11,949 nucleotides of DNA from JACQCV01 sp964634555 (GCA_964634555.1 CAZWJJ010000025.1:1-11949); one strand, 5' to 3'; positions 1 to 5,692 are shown, counted from the stretch's first letter. The notes: generated from the sequence alone by a model not told the origin. Made by a program: numbers and translations.

Positions 1-545
1 CTGCAAAACTACTATCTCGCCTAAGATTTTCAAAAGATTTCATTGATAAAATATCCAAACTCGTCAGATATCATATGTTTTTCTCTGACATCGAGACAAT
101 AACCCTCTCCGCGGTCAGAAGAGTTGTTAAAAATATCGGTCCAGAAAATGTCTGGGATCTGATGAAAGTTCGCGCTTGTGATCGAATTGGCATGGGTAGG
201 CCCAAAGAAACGCCCTATAGACTAAGAAAATATGAGGCGATGATCGAAGAGGCGATACGGGCGCCTGTATCTGTCGGTATGTTGAAAATAAACGGCAATA
301 GAATTATGGAAATTTCCAAAATTCCACCCGGACCGAAAATCGGCTACTCTCTTCATGCACTACTTGAGGAGGTGTTAGATGATCCAACCTTAAATACTGA
401 AGAATATCTTGAAAAAAGAGCCTTGCAACTAATCCAACTGCCTGAAAATGAACTAAAATCTCTGGGTGAGAGCGGAAAGGAGTCAAAAGAGGAGCTTGAA
501 AAAAAGGAGATAGGGGAGATCCGCAAAAGACACGGAGTAAAATAA
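1..545 (+). CDS. cca: CCA tRNA nucleotidyltransferase, C-terminal fragment (5' end outside window)
   Basis: The reading frame is open from base 3 through the window edge to a TAA at 543-545, so this is the 3' end of a longer gene; the ATG at 75 is internal, not a start. The segment just before that ATG (LVRYHMFFSD) looks like the end of the HD region seen in bacterial CCA-adding enzymes. The following part carries their C-terminal tRNA-binding signature: an 'LKINGNRIMEI' stretch, then PPGPKIGYSLHALLEEVLDDP, then NTEEYLEKRAL. The family adds or repairs the 3'-CCA of tRNAs in the cytoplasm. A highly charged, Lys/Glu-rich tail of about 30 residues follows. The only tRNA in this window lacks an encoded CCA, which fits a need for this enzyme. 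A poly(A) polymerase of the same superfamily is the main alternative. Confidence 0.8.
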   Translation, partial: AKLLSRLRFSKDFIDKISKLVRYHMFFSDIETITLSAVRRVVKNIGPENVWDLMKVRACDRIGMGRPKETPYRLRKYEAMIEEAIRAPVSVGMLKINGNRIMEISKIPPGPKIGYSLHALLEEVLDDPTLNTEEYLEKRALQLIQLPENELKSLGESGKESKEELEKKEIGEIRKRHGVK

Positions 546-546
546 G

Positions 547-555
547 TGGTAAAAT
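547..555 (+). promoter_or_regulatory. Extended -10 promoter for the VKOR gene (leaderless geometry)
   Basis: TGG-TAAAAT (547-555) reads as an extended -10 element. Six bases (556-561) separate it from the GTG start at 562, so the expected transcription start falls on the first base of the start codon. There is no Shine-Dalgarno in between and no convincing -35. Inferred from spacing only. Confidence 0.4.
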
Positions 556-561
556 AGAAAT

Positions 562-1542
562 GTGGATAATTTGATCTATCTTCTAACTATTGTTTTAGGA
601 GTAATCGGCTTTTTTGTTATGTGGAAAATCCGACTTGAAAAAGCAAAGACCGAAGCTATGATTTGCCCCTTAAATATGAAGTGCGAAGATGTTCTGCATA
701 GCAAATATGCTAATTTTCTTGGTGTACCAGTGGAGATACTGGGTATGTTCTATTATTTACTTATAACCATCAGCAATTTTATCTTTCTATTCCTGCCAAA
801 TATCAAAAATACGCTCTTTGTTACAGCAATATTCACCATAATGGCCAGCGCCTTCTTATTTTCGACATACCTGCTCTCAATTCAGCTCTTAAAACTTAGG
901 GAGTGGTGCAGTTGGTGTTTAACCTCAGCATTTTCAACAACCCTCATCCTGCTTTTAGCACTTCAAAATAAACTTATTCTTAGAACACTGCCAGTCGTAA
1001 TCGCCAATTACAAAACAACACTAATCACTCTATATGCCCTGGCGATACTTCTAGGCCTAATCCTCGAACTGATCTTTGAGACACTTCTTATAAGCGACCT
1101 GAAGGATAACATAATTTCAGAAACAGAATACTCTCTACTTTCAACCATTAGACAAATAATCTGGTTTTCGATTGAAATAGTTGTTATATGTCTCTATGTT
1201 TTATTCATGACCGGCCAAATTTTACCAAAATTTTCCTTCAAAATATTGATTTTAACCGGCTTAGTTTTAATTAATCTTGTCTACGACATCTTCTTTTCAT
1301 CAAAACTACTCGATATCTATTCGGGCAGAACAACAAAACAACACGCTACCAACCTGATCACCAAAAGATCGCCTTTTGTCCTTGGTTTATTATCGTTATT
1401 ATCGTGGATCTTATTGATATTAACCGAGACGACTCCGTATATTGGGGTCTCTTTTATACAATTTACCTTTTTCTATACAATTATAATACTAATAACAGGA
1501 TTATTCGGCTTAATTGTTGGCAGACTAGTCATCAGAAATTAA
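562..1542 (+). CDS. Vitamin K epoxide reductase (VKOR) family membrane protein with long C-terminal membrane extension
   Basis: Predicted polytopic membrane protein of 326 residues with about nine hydrophobic segments. The N-terminal third matches VKOR: TM1 (about 4-22), the loop cysteines C35 and C41, the conserved Ser S47 in the 'CEDVLHSKYA' context, and the redox pair C116-S-W-C119 at the end of a later membrane segment. Bacterial VKORs reoxidise a periplasmic DsbA-like partner and pass electrons to quinone, so this is probably the disulfide-forming enzyme of the cell. Residues from about 150 onward form five more membrane segments without cysteine pairs, in place of the thioredoxin-like domain that many bacterial VKORs carry; I do not recognise this half. 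The start is GTG; the overlapping ATG at 560 is out of frame and closes at once. No DsbA partner is in the window. Confidence 0.75.
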   Translation: MDNLIYLLTIVLGVIGFFVMWKIRLEKAKTEAMICPLNMKCEDVLHSKYANFLGVPVEILGMFYYLLITISNFIFLFLPNIKNTLFVTAIFTIMASAFLFSTYLLSIQLLKLREWCSWCLTSAFSTTLILLLALQNKLILRTLPVVIANYKTTLITLYALAILLGLILELIFETLLISDLKDNIISETEYSLLSTIRQIIWFSIEIVVICLYVLFMTGQILPKFSFKILILTGLVLINLVYDIFFSSKLLDIYSGRTTKQHATNLITKRSPFVLGLLSLLSWILLILTETTPYIGVSFIQFTFFYTIIILITGLFGLIVGRLVIRN

Positions 1543-1626
1543 CCTGCTATTTACACAACGACACACGATATGTTAGATTACAGGCGGTTAAGATCCTTTA
1601 ATAATTGTCTTATTTGTAAGATAAGC

Positions 1627-1649
1627 AGGACTGTCAAACTAACAGTCCT
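1627..1649 (+). promoter_or_regulatory. Leader hairpin 1 upstream of the 1703 gene
   Basis: AGGACTGT (1627-1634) pairs perfectly with ACAGTCCT (1642-1649) across a 7-base loop. There is no T-run after it, so it is not a terminator. It lies between the VKOR gene and the next gene, most likely in the 5' untranslated region. A weaker 5-bp hairpin (TCTTA-TTTG-TAAGA) sits just before it. Confidence 0.5.
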
Positions 1650-1667
1650 TCCGACAGAGCAAACATG

Positions 1668-1686
1668 TTGCAAAACAGGTTTGCAA
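1668..1686 (+). promoter_or_regulatory. Leader hairpin 2, abutting the ribosome binding site of the 1703 gene
   Basis: TTGCAAA (1668-1674) pairs with TTTGCAA (1680-1686) over a 5-base loop. The Shine-Dalgarno AAAGGAGAG begins two bases later, at 1688. The stem leaves the site exposed, so it may insulate the site or protect the mRNA end; that role is an inference. Confidence 0.5.
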
Positions 1687-1702
1687 GAAAGGAGAGATAT
1701 TG

Positions 1703-2161
1703 ATGGTTGATCACATTCTTAGTACAGTTAAGACCTTCGATCCCGTCGCCTTCATTGGCAGGGATTGGAAGGTTATCAAGGACGAGAGCGACAAGCGCAC
1801 CGAAGCCATGACCGAGGTAGACTTTACCAGGGTTAACTTCGAGACCTGCCTGAAAGATGGCGAAACCTATATCACCGGAGAAGAGAAGCTGAAGCGCCTC
1901 AAGGAGGGTGGTAACATTCTTCTCGGCGCCGAGACCTTCTTGGCTCTCTGGGAAGAGAAGGACCACGCCACTCTCGAATGGCTCTACAAGGAGAAGGGGG
2001 TCACTTACCTCGACTTCTTTGGGACTATTCTCGGGCGCCCGGACGGCCGCCGCTGTGTGCTGTATCTCTACCGCGATGACGGCGGGTGGCACTGGCGCTG
2101 CTTCTGGCTCGGCCTCGGCTGGCGCGACCGCGACTTCTCCGTCTCTCTCGCAAGTAAGTAG
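1703..2161 (+). CDS. Unknown protein, Trp/aromatic-rich C-terminus, of a type seen in CPR genomes
   Basis: 152 residues, no signal peptide or membrane segment, probably cytoplasmic. AAAGGAGAG at 1688-1696 lies six bases before the ATG at 1703; the in-frame TTG at 1700 would be too close, so 1703 is preferred. Residues 57-82 are charged and helical (ITGEEKLKRLKEGG, then GAETFLALWEEK). Residues 99-110 read GVTYLDFFGTIL. The C-terminus (115-140) is strand-like and aromatic: GRRCVLYLY, then GGWHWRCFWLGLGW. I know no biochemical function. Codons are clearly more GC-rich (many CTC, AAG, GAG) than in neighbouring genes. With its structured leader and perfect terminator it forms a self-contained transcription unit. 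The C-terminal architecture resembles the protein at 9129-9569. Recognition as a CPR family is from memory. Confidence 0.75.
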   Translation: MVDHILSTVKTFDPVAFIGRDWKVIKDESDKRTEAMTEVDFTRVNFETCLKDGETYITGEEKLKRLKEGGNILLGAETFLALWEEKDHATLEWLYKEKGVTYLDFFGTILGRPDGRRCVLYLYRDDGGWHWRCFWLGLGWRDRDFSVSLASK

Positions 2162-2211
2162 AACTTTGAACTTTGCTAATCTGACCTAATCTTGATCACC
2201 TTGATCTTTCG

Positions 2212-2240
2212 GCCCCGACTTTTGTCGGGGCTGTTTTTAT
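2212..2240 (+). terminator. Rho-independent terminator of the 1703 gene
   Basis: GCCCCGAC (2212-2219), loop TTTT, GTCGGGGC (2224-2231), then TGTTTTTAT. It is a perfect 8-bp GC-rich stem about 50 bases after the stop codon. Confidence 0.9.
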
Positions 2241-2251
2241 TGTTTTGTAGC

Positions 2252-2331
2252 GTCATTGCGAGCTTTGCGAAGTAATTTACGTGGCTATTTTGCAGAAAGA
2301 GATTGCTTCGTCGCAAGCTCCTCGCAATGAC
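2252..2331. repeat. Dispersed palindromic repeat, copy 1
   Basis: It begins GTCATTGCGAG and ends CTCGCAATGAC, a perfect 11-bp inverted repeat. Inside are the family's inner motifs: a degenerate CGAAGTAATTTACGT and the arm GATTGCTTCGTCGCAAGCTC. The gap 2162-2467 holds only the terminator, this repeat and the next promoter. Confidence 0.85.
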
Positions 2332-2387
2332 AAATCCGACGAATCGAATGAAATAGACTTTTAGAGTGAGAATTCAGGAGGCAAATA

Positions 2388-2416
2388 TTGACATAAATAA
2401 TAATTTATTATAGACT
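2388..2416 (+). promoter_or_regulatory. Sigma70-type promoter for the lipoprotein gene
   Basis: TTGACA (2388-2393), 17-base spacer, TAGACT (2411-2416). The expected start near 2423 gives a leader of about 45 bases ending in a strong AGGAGG. Confidence 0.6.
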
Positions 2417-2467
2417 ATCCGAGGTTGATTGGGTTCTTCGACAACAAACTCGTCACAGGAGGCAAAA

Positions 2468-3397
2468 GTGAAAATTGCAAGAAGTCATTTGGCGGCTTCC
2501 GTACTCGTCCTGTCATCCCTAATCTGTGGCTGTAACGGAGGTGGAGGCGGGGGTGGTGGGGTTCTCGACCACAACAGATACGTGCCGTGGCCGCCCGCAC
2601 CAACACCATATTCCACTCCAGTTCCGACTCCGACATTCCCGCCATATTTTCCAACCCCAAATCCGACTCCGATAGGTACGGCAACCCCGATTCCTACCCC
2701 AACGCCGATGGTGGACAACCCACTATCGTCTGGCAGTGGTCCAGATAACATTACCGCTACTTCGGCCATTTTACACGGAACTATTGATGATTATCCTATG
2801 TCGCTGGAGGTACCTTCTAGGCTGGGCTTCGAGTGGGCGCCGTTGTACAACGGCAATACATTGCCAACTGCGTGGAATAAACTGGACATAAATCCAGTCG
2901 ATCAAATCGGACCGATATCTGCCCTCTTGACCGACCTTTCTCCGAACACAACCTATATTTACAGAGTTTTCTTGATTCTCAACAATCAAGAGTGGGTGAG
3001 TAGCACCAGAATATTCACAACCCCAAGCTCACCATCGCCAACCCCAACACCGACACCAGTTCCAACTCCAACGCCCGCCGCTTTTAATCCGCTTCACATC
3101 CTCGACCCGACCGGCGTGACCCAAGATTCTGTCATGCTAAATGGGTATGTTGATAATTATCCAGGACTAAATTCACCTTCCGCGGCGCTCTGTTTCCAGT
3201 ATGCAATAACAGTTCCAAATAATCAGGAGACCAATTGGCGGTCAATCTTTATCAACTCCCGTTCAGTCGGACCTATTTCGACAATCATACCTGGCCAACT
3301 GACACCGAATACGCAGTACACAGTGAGATTGTTCCTGGGCTTGGATCAGAACATTCACTGGTACAGTGATGTTCGGCACTTCACTACCTTGCCGTAA
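2468..3397 (+). CDS. Predicted surface lipoprotein with Pro/Thr-rich linkers and two FN3-like domains
   Basis: 309 residues from a GTG start; AGGAGG (2457-2462) lies five bases upstream, which rejects the in-frame TTG at 2429. MKIARSH, then a hydrophobic stretch ending ..SSLICGC, gives a lipoprotein signal with C22 as the likely lipidated residue; Cys at the -2 position is unusual but tolerable. A run of eight glycines follows, then a Pro/Thr linker of PTPxPTP type to about residue 82. Two homologous beta-sandwich-like domains follow, separated by a second Pro/Thr linker. Both show 'T..S..L.G..D.YP', 'GPIS' and 'L.PNT.Y..R.FL' and end in 'FTT', the pattern of fibronectin type III-like repeats. 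Likely exported, anchored and adhesive or structural; no catalytic motif is visible. Own promoter and terminator. Confidence 0.8.
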   Translation: MKIARSHLAASVLVLSSLICGCNGGGGGGGGVLDHNRYVPWPPAPTPYSTPVPTPTFPPYFPTPNPTPIGTATPIPTPTPMVDNPLSSGSGPDNITATSAILHGTIDDYPMSLEVPSRLGFEWAPLYNGNTLPTAWNKLDINPVDQIGPISALLTDLSPNTTYIYRVFLILNNQEWVSSTRIFTTPSSPSPTPTPTPVPTPTPAAFNPLHILDPTGVTQDSVMLNGYVDNYPGLNSPSAALCFQYAITVPNNQETNWRSIFINSRSVGPISTIIPGQLTPNTQYTVRLFLGLDQNIHWYSDVRHFTTLP

Positions 3398-3409
3398 ATC
3401 TATCATCGT

Positions 3410-3437
3410 CCCCGATCACTCGATCGGGGTTTTTATT
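3410..3437 (+). terminator. Rho-independent terminator of the lipoprotein gene
   Basis: CCCCGATC (3410-3417), loop ACTC, GATCGGGG (3422-3429), then TTTTTATT. It starts 12 bases after the stop codon. Confidence 0.9.
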
Positions 3438-3452
3438 ACCAAAGCAGAGTTT

Positions 3453-3533
3453 GTCATTGCGAGGAATTTTCAACGAAGCAATCTCTGTTCTTAAATTAAT
3501 AACGTAGATTGCTTCGCTATCGCTCGCAATGAC
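3453..3533. repeat. Dispersed palindromic repeat, copy 2
   Basis: Starts GTCATTGCGAG and ends CTCGCAATGAC, with inner CGAAGCAATCT and ACGTAGATTGCTTCG. Same family and size as the copy at 2252-2331. Confidence 0.85.
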
Positions 3534-3540
3534 GGCTTTA

Positions 3541-3568
3541 TTGACTCAAATTATCCACCATGTATAAT
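3541..3568 (+). promoter_or_regulatory. Sigma70-type promoter for the small cysteine-rich gene
   Basis: TTGACT (3541-3546), 16-base spacer, perfect TATAAT (3563-3568) preceded by TG. It lies eight bases after the end of the preceding repeat. Expected start near 3575. Confidence 0.7.
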
Positions 3569-3587
3569 TTCCGTATAACAATTTTGC

Positions 3588-3603
3588 TCAGTTTTAAAAC
3601 TGA
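3588..3603. promoter_or_regulatory. 16-bp perfect palindrome in the leader of the small cysteine-rich gene
   Basis: TCAGTTTTAAAACTGA is perfectly self-complementary and lies about 13-28 bases after the predicted transcription start. It could be an operator for a dimeric repressor or a short RNA hairpin; nothing in the sequence decides between these. Confidence 0.35.
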
Positions 3604-3630
3604 TCTTTATAAATATAAAACAACTTAAGC

Positions 3631-3759
3631 ATGTACAGATGCAAAAGATGTCAAAATGAATCCGAGTTTCCAAGTTCTTGCTGTGGCCGGGAAATGAAGT
3701 GCGATATTTGCGAGGGCAGGGGATGTACAGTGTGTGAAGAAGACAAAGACTTTGAATAA
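3631..3759 (+). CDS. Small cysteine-rich (zinc-ribbon-like) protein, 42 residues
   Basis: ATG at 3631 to TAA at 3757-3759. It has eight cysteines in 42 residues: C4-x2-C7, C17-C18, C24-x2-C27, C32 and C35 (C32-x2-C35), which suggests binding of one or two structural metal ions such as zinc, or an iron-sulfur or rubredoxin-like site. The tail is acidic (EEDKDFE). It is too short for usual ORF cut-offs, but the strong promoter directly upstream and the regular CxxC spacing argue for a real gene. There is no Shine-Dalgarno before the ATG. Function unknown; a DNA/RNA-binding or protein-binding accessory is possible. Confidence 0.65.
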   Translation: MYRCKRCQNESEFPSSCCGREMKCDICEGRGCTVCEEDKDFE

Positions 3760-3773
3760 GTAGATTTGTTTTC

Positions 3774-3802
3774 TTAGACCAAGTCAAACACATATCTAAA
3801 AC
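3774..3802 (+). promoter_or_regulatory. Possible promoter of tRNA-Gly
   Basis: TTAGAC (3774-3779), 17-base spacer, TAAAAC (3797-3802). Each box matches consensus at four of six positions, and the expected start is about 30 bases before the tRNA. Weak call. Confidence 0.3.
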
Positions 3803-3838
3803 CATATCAATAAAAAGGCCATAGTTCTTGAGAAATAA

Positions 3839-3909
3839 GCGGGATTGGTTAAATGGTATAATATCGGTTTTCCAAACCGAGGTTGGGAGTTCGATTCTCC
3901 CATCCCGCA
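3839..3909 (+). tRNA. tRNA-Gly, anticodon UCC
   Basis: The acceptor stem GCGGGAT pairs perfectly with ATCCCGC. The anticodon stem TCGGT/ACCGA encloses loop TTTCCAA, giving anticodon TCC, which reads GGA (and GGG). The T arm is GGGAG-TTCGATT-CTCCC and the variable loop has four bases. CCA is not encoded: the bases after the acceptor are ACAC. Position 73 would be A, whereas bacterial tRNA-Gly normally has U73. Confidence 0.93.
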
Positions 3910-3958
3910 CACAAATATAGGAATAGAAGAAGTGCACTCAATTGAAGTTAAAAATATT

Positions 3959-3987
3959 TTGACATAACAGAATATATATGTTAATAT
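3959..3987 (+). promoter_or_regulatory. Strong sigma70 promoter for the 4033 gene
   Basis: Perfect TTGACA (3959-3964), 17-base spacer, TAATAT (3982-3987). Expected start near 3994, about 40 bases before the coding region. Confidence 0.75.
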
Positions 3988-4032
3988 CGAAAAGTACCCT
4001 AACTTGATCATTTACACTAAAAGGAGGTTGTG

Positions 4033-4362
4033 TTGACCACATCGATATATGAGTACAGAAAGCTAATGAAGTGTGCGCGAAGTTTAATACGGCTTGGTGA
4101 AAAGATTAGCGAAAGGATGTTGCCTGAAGAAAAACTTGCCAAGCTCGACGAACGCCTTAATAGACTTGAAAGGGCAGGAGTAGATGTCGGCAGACGAGCA
4201 GAAAAAGAACGGGCCAGACTACTTAAAGATATTAAAATCGATAAATGGATTAGGGAGAATATAACTAGCGGGCAAGGGGCTTTTTTTATTATAATCTGCT
4301 TTCGATGCAACCAGACTAATTGCATCTGTCCAACTGAGTCTAAGGTCCAAAATCAGGCCTAA
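4033..4362 (+). CDS. Small charged protein with PEE..LD..KERA motif; C-terminus apparently extended through a terminator remnant
   Basis: 109 residues from TTG at 4033, five bases after AAGGAGG (4021-4027); a GTG at 4030 is in frame but very close to that site. Residues 30-67 contain LPEEKLAKLDERL ... AEKERARLLKDI, a charged helical motif shared with the downstream protein at 4498. I recognise the motif from small CPR proteins but know no function. The last 30 residues (GQGAFFIIICFRC..) look unlike the rest: they are encoded by GGGCAAGGGGC followed by seven T's (4270-4287), which resembles the right half of a terminator lacking its left arm. The original stop codon may have been lost by deletion. 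A strong promoter precedes the gene and no intact terminator follows it. Confidence 0.6.
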   Translation: MTTSIYEYRKLMKCARSLIRLGEKISERMLPEEKLAKLDERLNRLERAGVDVGRRAEKERARLLKDIKIDKWIRENITSGQGAFFIIICFRCNQTNCICPTESKVQNQA

Positions 4363-4373
4363 ATTGTTAATAT

Positions 4374-4402
4374 TTGACAAATTATCACAGGCATGATATA
4401 CT
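4374..4402 (+). promoter_or_regulatory. Strong sigma70 promoter for the 4498 gene
   Basis: Perfect TTGACA (4374-4379), 17-base spacer, TATACT (4397-4402), with TG one base upstream of the -10. Expected start near 4409, giving a leader of about 90 bases. Confidence 0.8.
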
Positions 4403-4435
4403 TCTACCGTCGCTGAAAAAACTCAGTGATACCTG

Positions 4436-4453
4436 CCAGGAGGGGGTTCCTGG
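4436..4453 (+). promoter_or_regulatory. Leader hairpin 1 of the 4498 gene
   Basis: CCAGGA (4436-4441) pairs with TCCTGG (4448-4453) around a loop of GGGGGT. The G-rich loop contains an anti-Shine-Dalgarno-binding look-alike (AGGAGG at 4438-4443) that would be partly hidden in the stem. Confidence 0.5.
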
Positions 4454-4460
4454 ACCTGGA

Positions 4461-4480
4461 TGATCACCAAGTGGTGATCA
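4461..4480 (+). promoter_or_regulatory. Leader hairpin 2 of the 4498 gene
   Basis: TGATCACC (4461-4468), loop AAGT, GGTGATCA (4473-4480): a perfect 8-bp stem with no T-run. It ends four bases before the Shine-Dalgarno AAGGGAG (4485-4491), the same placement as the second hairpin of the 1703 gene. Confidence 0.55.
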
Positions 4481-4497
4481 AGAGAAGGGAGATTGAC

Positions 4498-4710
4498 ATG
4501 GTTTCCACACGGCACATGAGCAGTGTCAGACTGTGGCGGAACAGACGGATGAATAAAAAGTGGCAGAGCGATGGTCGCTCGCACAACGCATCAAGACGCA
4601 GCCCCGAGGAACAGCTCCGGATCCTCGACCAGCGGCTTGGCGTCAACAAGGGTGCAAAGAAGGAGCGCGCCAAGCTCCTTCGAGCCATCCTCGACTCTCA
4701 CACACACTAA
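4498..4710 (+). CDS. Small basic protein with PEE..LD..KERA motif
   Basis: 70 residues; AAGGGAG lies six bases before the ATG at 4498, so longer in-frame starts (for example GTG 4426) that would read through the leader hairpins are rejected. The N-terminal half is strongly basic (RLWRNRRMNKKW, SRR), and the C-terminal half is SPEEQLRILDQRL then GAKKERAKLLRAI. The motif is shared with the preceding protein, which suggests a local duplication. The basic N-terminus suggests nucleic-acid or ribosome contact, but that is inference. Codons are GC-rich compared with housekeeping genes here. It has its own strong promoter, structured leader and perfect terminator, so it is probably well expressed. 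Confidence 0.75.
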   Translation: MVSTRHMSSVRLWRNRRMNKKWQSDGRSHNASRRSPEEQLRILDQRLGVNKGAKKERAKLLRAILDSHTH

Positions 4711-4733
4711 TCCTTAAGTCCTCAAACGAGGCA

Positions 4734-4768
4734 CCCCTTACGACCAAAGTCGTAAGGGGCTTTTTTAT
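4734..4768 (+). terminator. Rho-independent terminator of the 4498 gene
   Basis: CCCCTTACGAC (4734-4744) pairs perfectly with GTCGTAAGGGG (4749-4759) over loop CAAA, followed by C and six T's. It is the strongest terminator in the window. Confidence 0.95.
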
Positions 4769-4781
4769 TGCCTAAAATAAG

Positions 4782-4808
4782 AAAATCCCCGATCAACAAC
4801 CAGGGATT
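4782..4808 (-). terminator. Probable terminator of the SIMPL-domain gene
   Basis: On the minus strand AATCCC (4803-4808) pairs with GGGATT (4784-4789), followed by a short TTTTC. The stem is only six bp with a long loop. It lies about 26 bases past the stop codon. Confidence 0.5.
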
Positions 4809-4834
4809 AACTTGAACTATTTATATCGTAAACT

Positions 4835-5623
4835 CTATTTAATCTCATAACGCAAAGTGACATTCACCTTGGTTTCCTGAGATCCAGGAGAAATGACCGG
4901 AGGAACTGACGCTGACATGCCAGCCGACATCATCTTTGGTGCAAAGCTATCGGCATAATATGGAATCGGGTTGTAGTTAGACTCTTCAATTGAAAGCAAT
5001 CTACCGAGGCCAAATCCACCGGAGGAGGCAACATTCTTAGCTTTCTCAATCGCCTTCTTAATCGCATCAGTGCGTGCCATATCTTCAACCTTGGTCGGAT
5101 CATCAACAGTAAACTGCAAATCAGAAACATCATTCGCACCCTTAACAACCACTCCATTCAAAACATCACCGATGATCGAGAAATCACGAATCTTAACCTG
5201 CACCGACTGAGTTATAGTATAACCAACCACATCTGAAGGCGGACATGGCTTGACTGGGGTGTTCGCATCAACTACGCAATTATAGTATTGAGTTCGCGGC
5301 TGGACACTGTAAGTCATGGTTTTAATATCATCCTTATCAATTTTGCTACCCTGCAAAAAGGCCATAATATCGTTAGCAGTTTTATTATTCTGATCTGTCA
5401 AATCTTTTATATTTTTTCCACCCTCGGTTATAACGCTATAAGAAAACTTAGCAACATCAGGAATAGAAGTAGCCTTACCTTCGGCATTGACGGCAAAACT
5501 CCTAAATGAGCTCGGTTGGATTGACGAATTATATGAATTTACAAACTTCACAACACTATATGAGGCGCATAAAAGAAGCAGAATTCCCGACAAACCCAGA
5601 TATTTTTTCATTTTTTCACTCAT
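4835..5623 (-). CDS. SIMPL-domain (DUF541) protein, membrane-anchored, exported
   Basis: 262 residues from the ATG at 5621-5623. A short basic start (MSEKMKKY), one hydrophobic segment (about 8-26) and an extracytoplasmic remainder indicate an N-terminal anchor or signal. 'FAVNAEGKATSIPDVAKFSYSVITEG' (written here only as a region, residues about 43-68) is the SIMPL/DUF541 signature; later come 'VGYTITQSVQVKIRD', 'GVVVKGANDVSDLQFTVDD' and 'DAIKKAIEKAKNVA'. Two cysteines (in YYNCVV and VKPCPP) could form a disulfide, consistent with the VKOR in this window. SIMPL proteins are periplasmic or surface proteins of poorly defined role. The frame stays open to 5884 but then would overlap alr and its promoter, so the shorter start is used. 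No nearby Shine-Dalgarno. Confidence 0.8.
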   Translation of the reverse strand: MSEKMKKYLGLSGILLLLCASYSVVKFVNSYNSSIQPSSFRSFAVNAEGKATSIPDVAKFSYSVITEGGKNIKDLTDQNNKTANDIMAFLQGSKIDKDDIKTMTYSVQPRTQYYNCVVDANTPVKPCPPSDVVGYTITQSVQVKIRDFSIIGDVLNGVVVKGANDVSDLQFTVDDPTKVEDMARTDAIKKAIEKAKNVASSGGFGLGRLLSIEESNYNPIPYYADSFAPKMMSAGMSASVPPVISPGSQETKVNVTLRYEIK

Positions 5624-5663
5624 AATAGTTGCTAAATTAATTAACCTTTCTAATAACTTTCCC

Positions 5664-5692
5664 ATCTTAACGCATTTTTTCCGCATTGCCAA
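5664..5692 (-). promoter_or_regulatory. Promoter of the SIMPL-domain gene
   Basis: On the minus strand TTGGCA (5687-5692), 17-base spacer, TAAGAT (5664-5669), giving a start about 35 bases before the ATG. Its -35 box overlaps that of the divergent alr promoter. Confidence 0.55.

Noticed and set aside
2376..2399. First AGGAGGCAAA followed by TTG ACA TAA as a two-codon leader peptide upstream of the lipoprotein
   Set aside because: The TTGACA is better explained as a -35 box with a 17-base spacer, so this SD-like sequence would lie upstream of the transcript.
3551..4011. Minus-strand open frames across the 42-residue gene and tRNA-Gly
   Set aside because: They run antisense through a well-folded tRNA and an independent promoter and have no motifs of their own.
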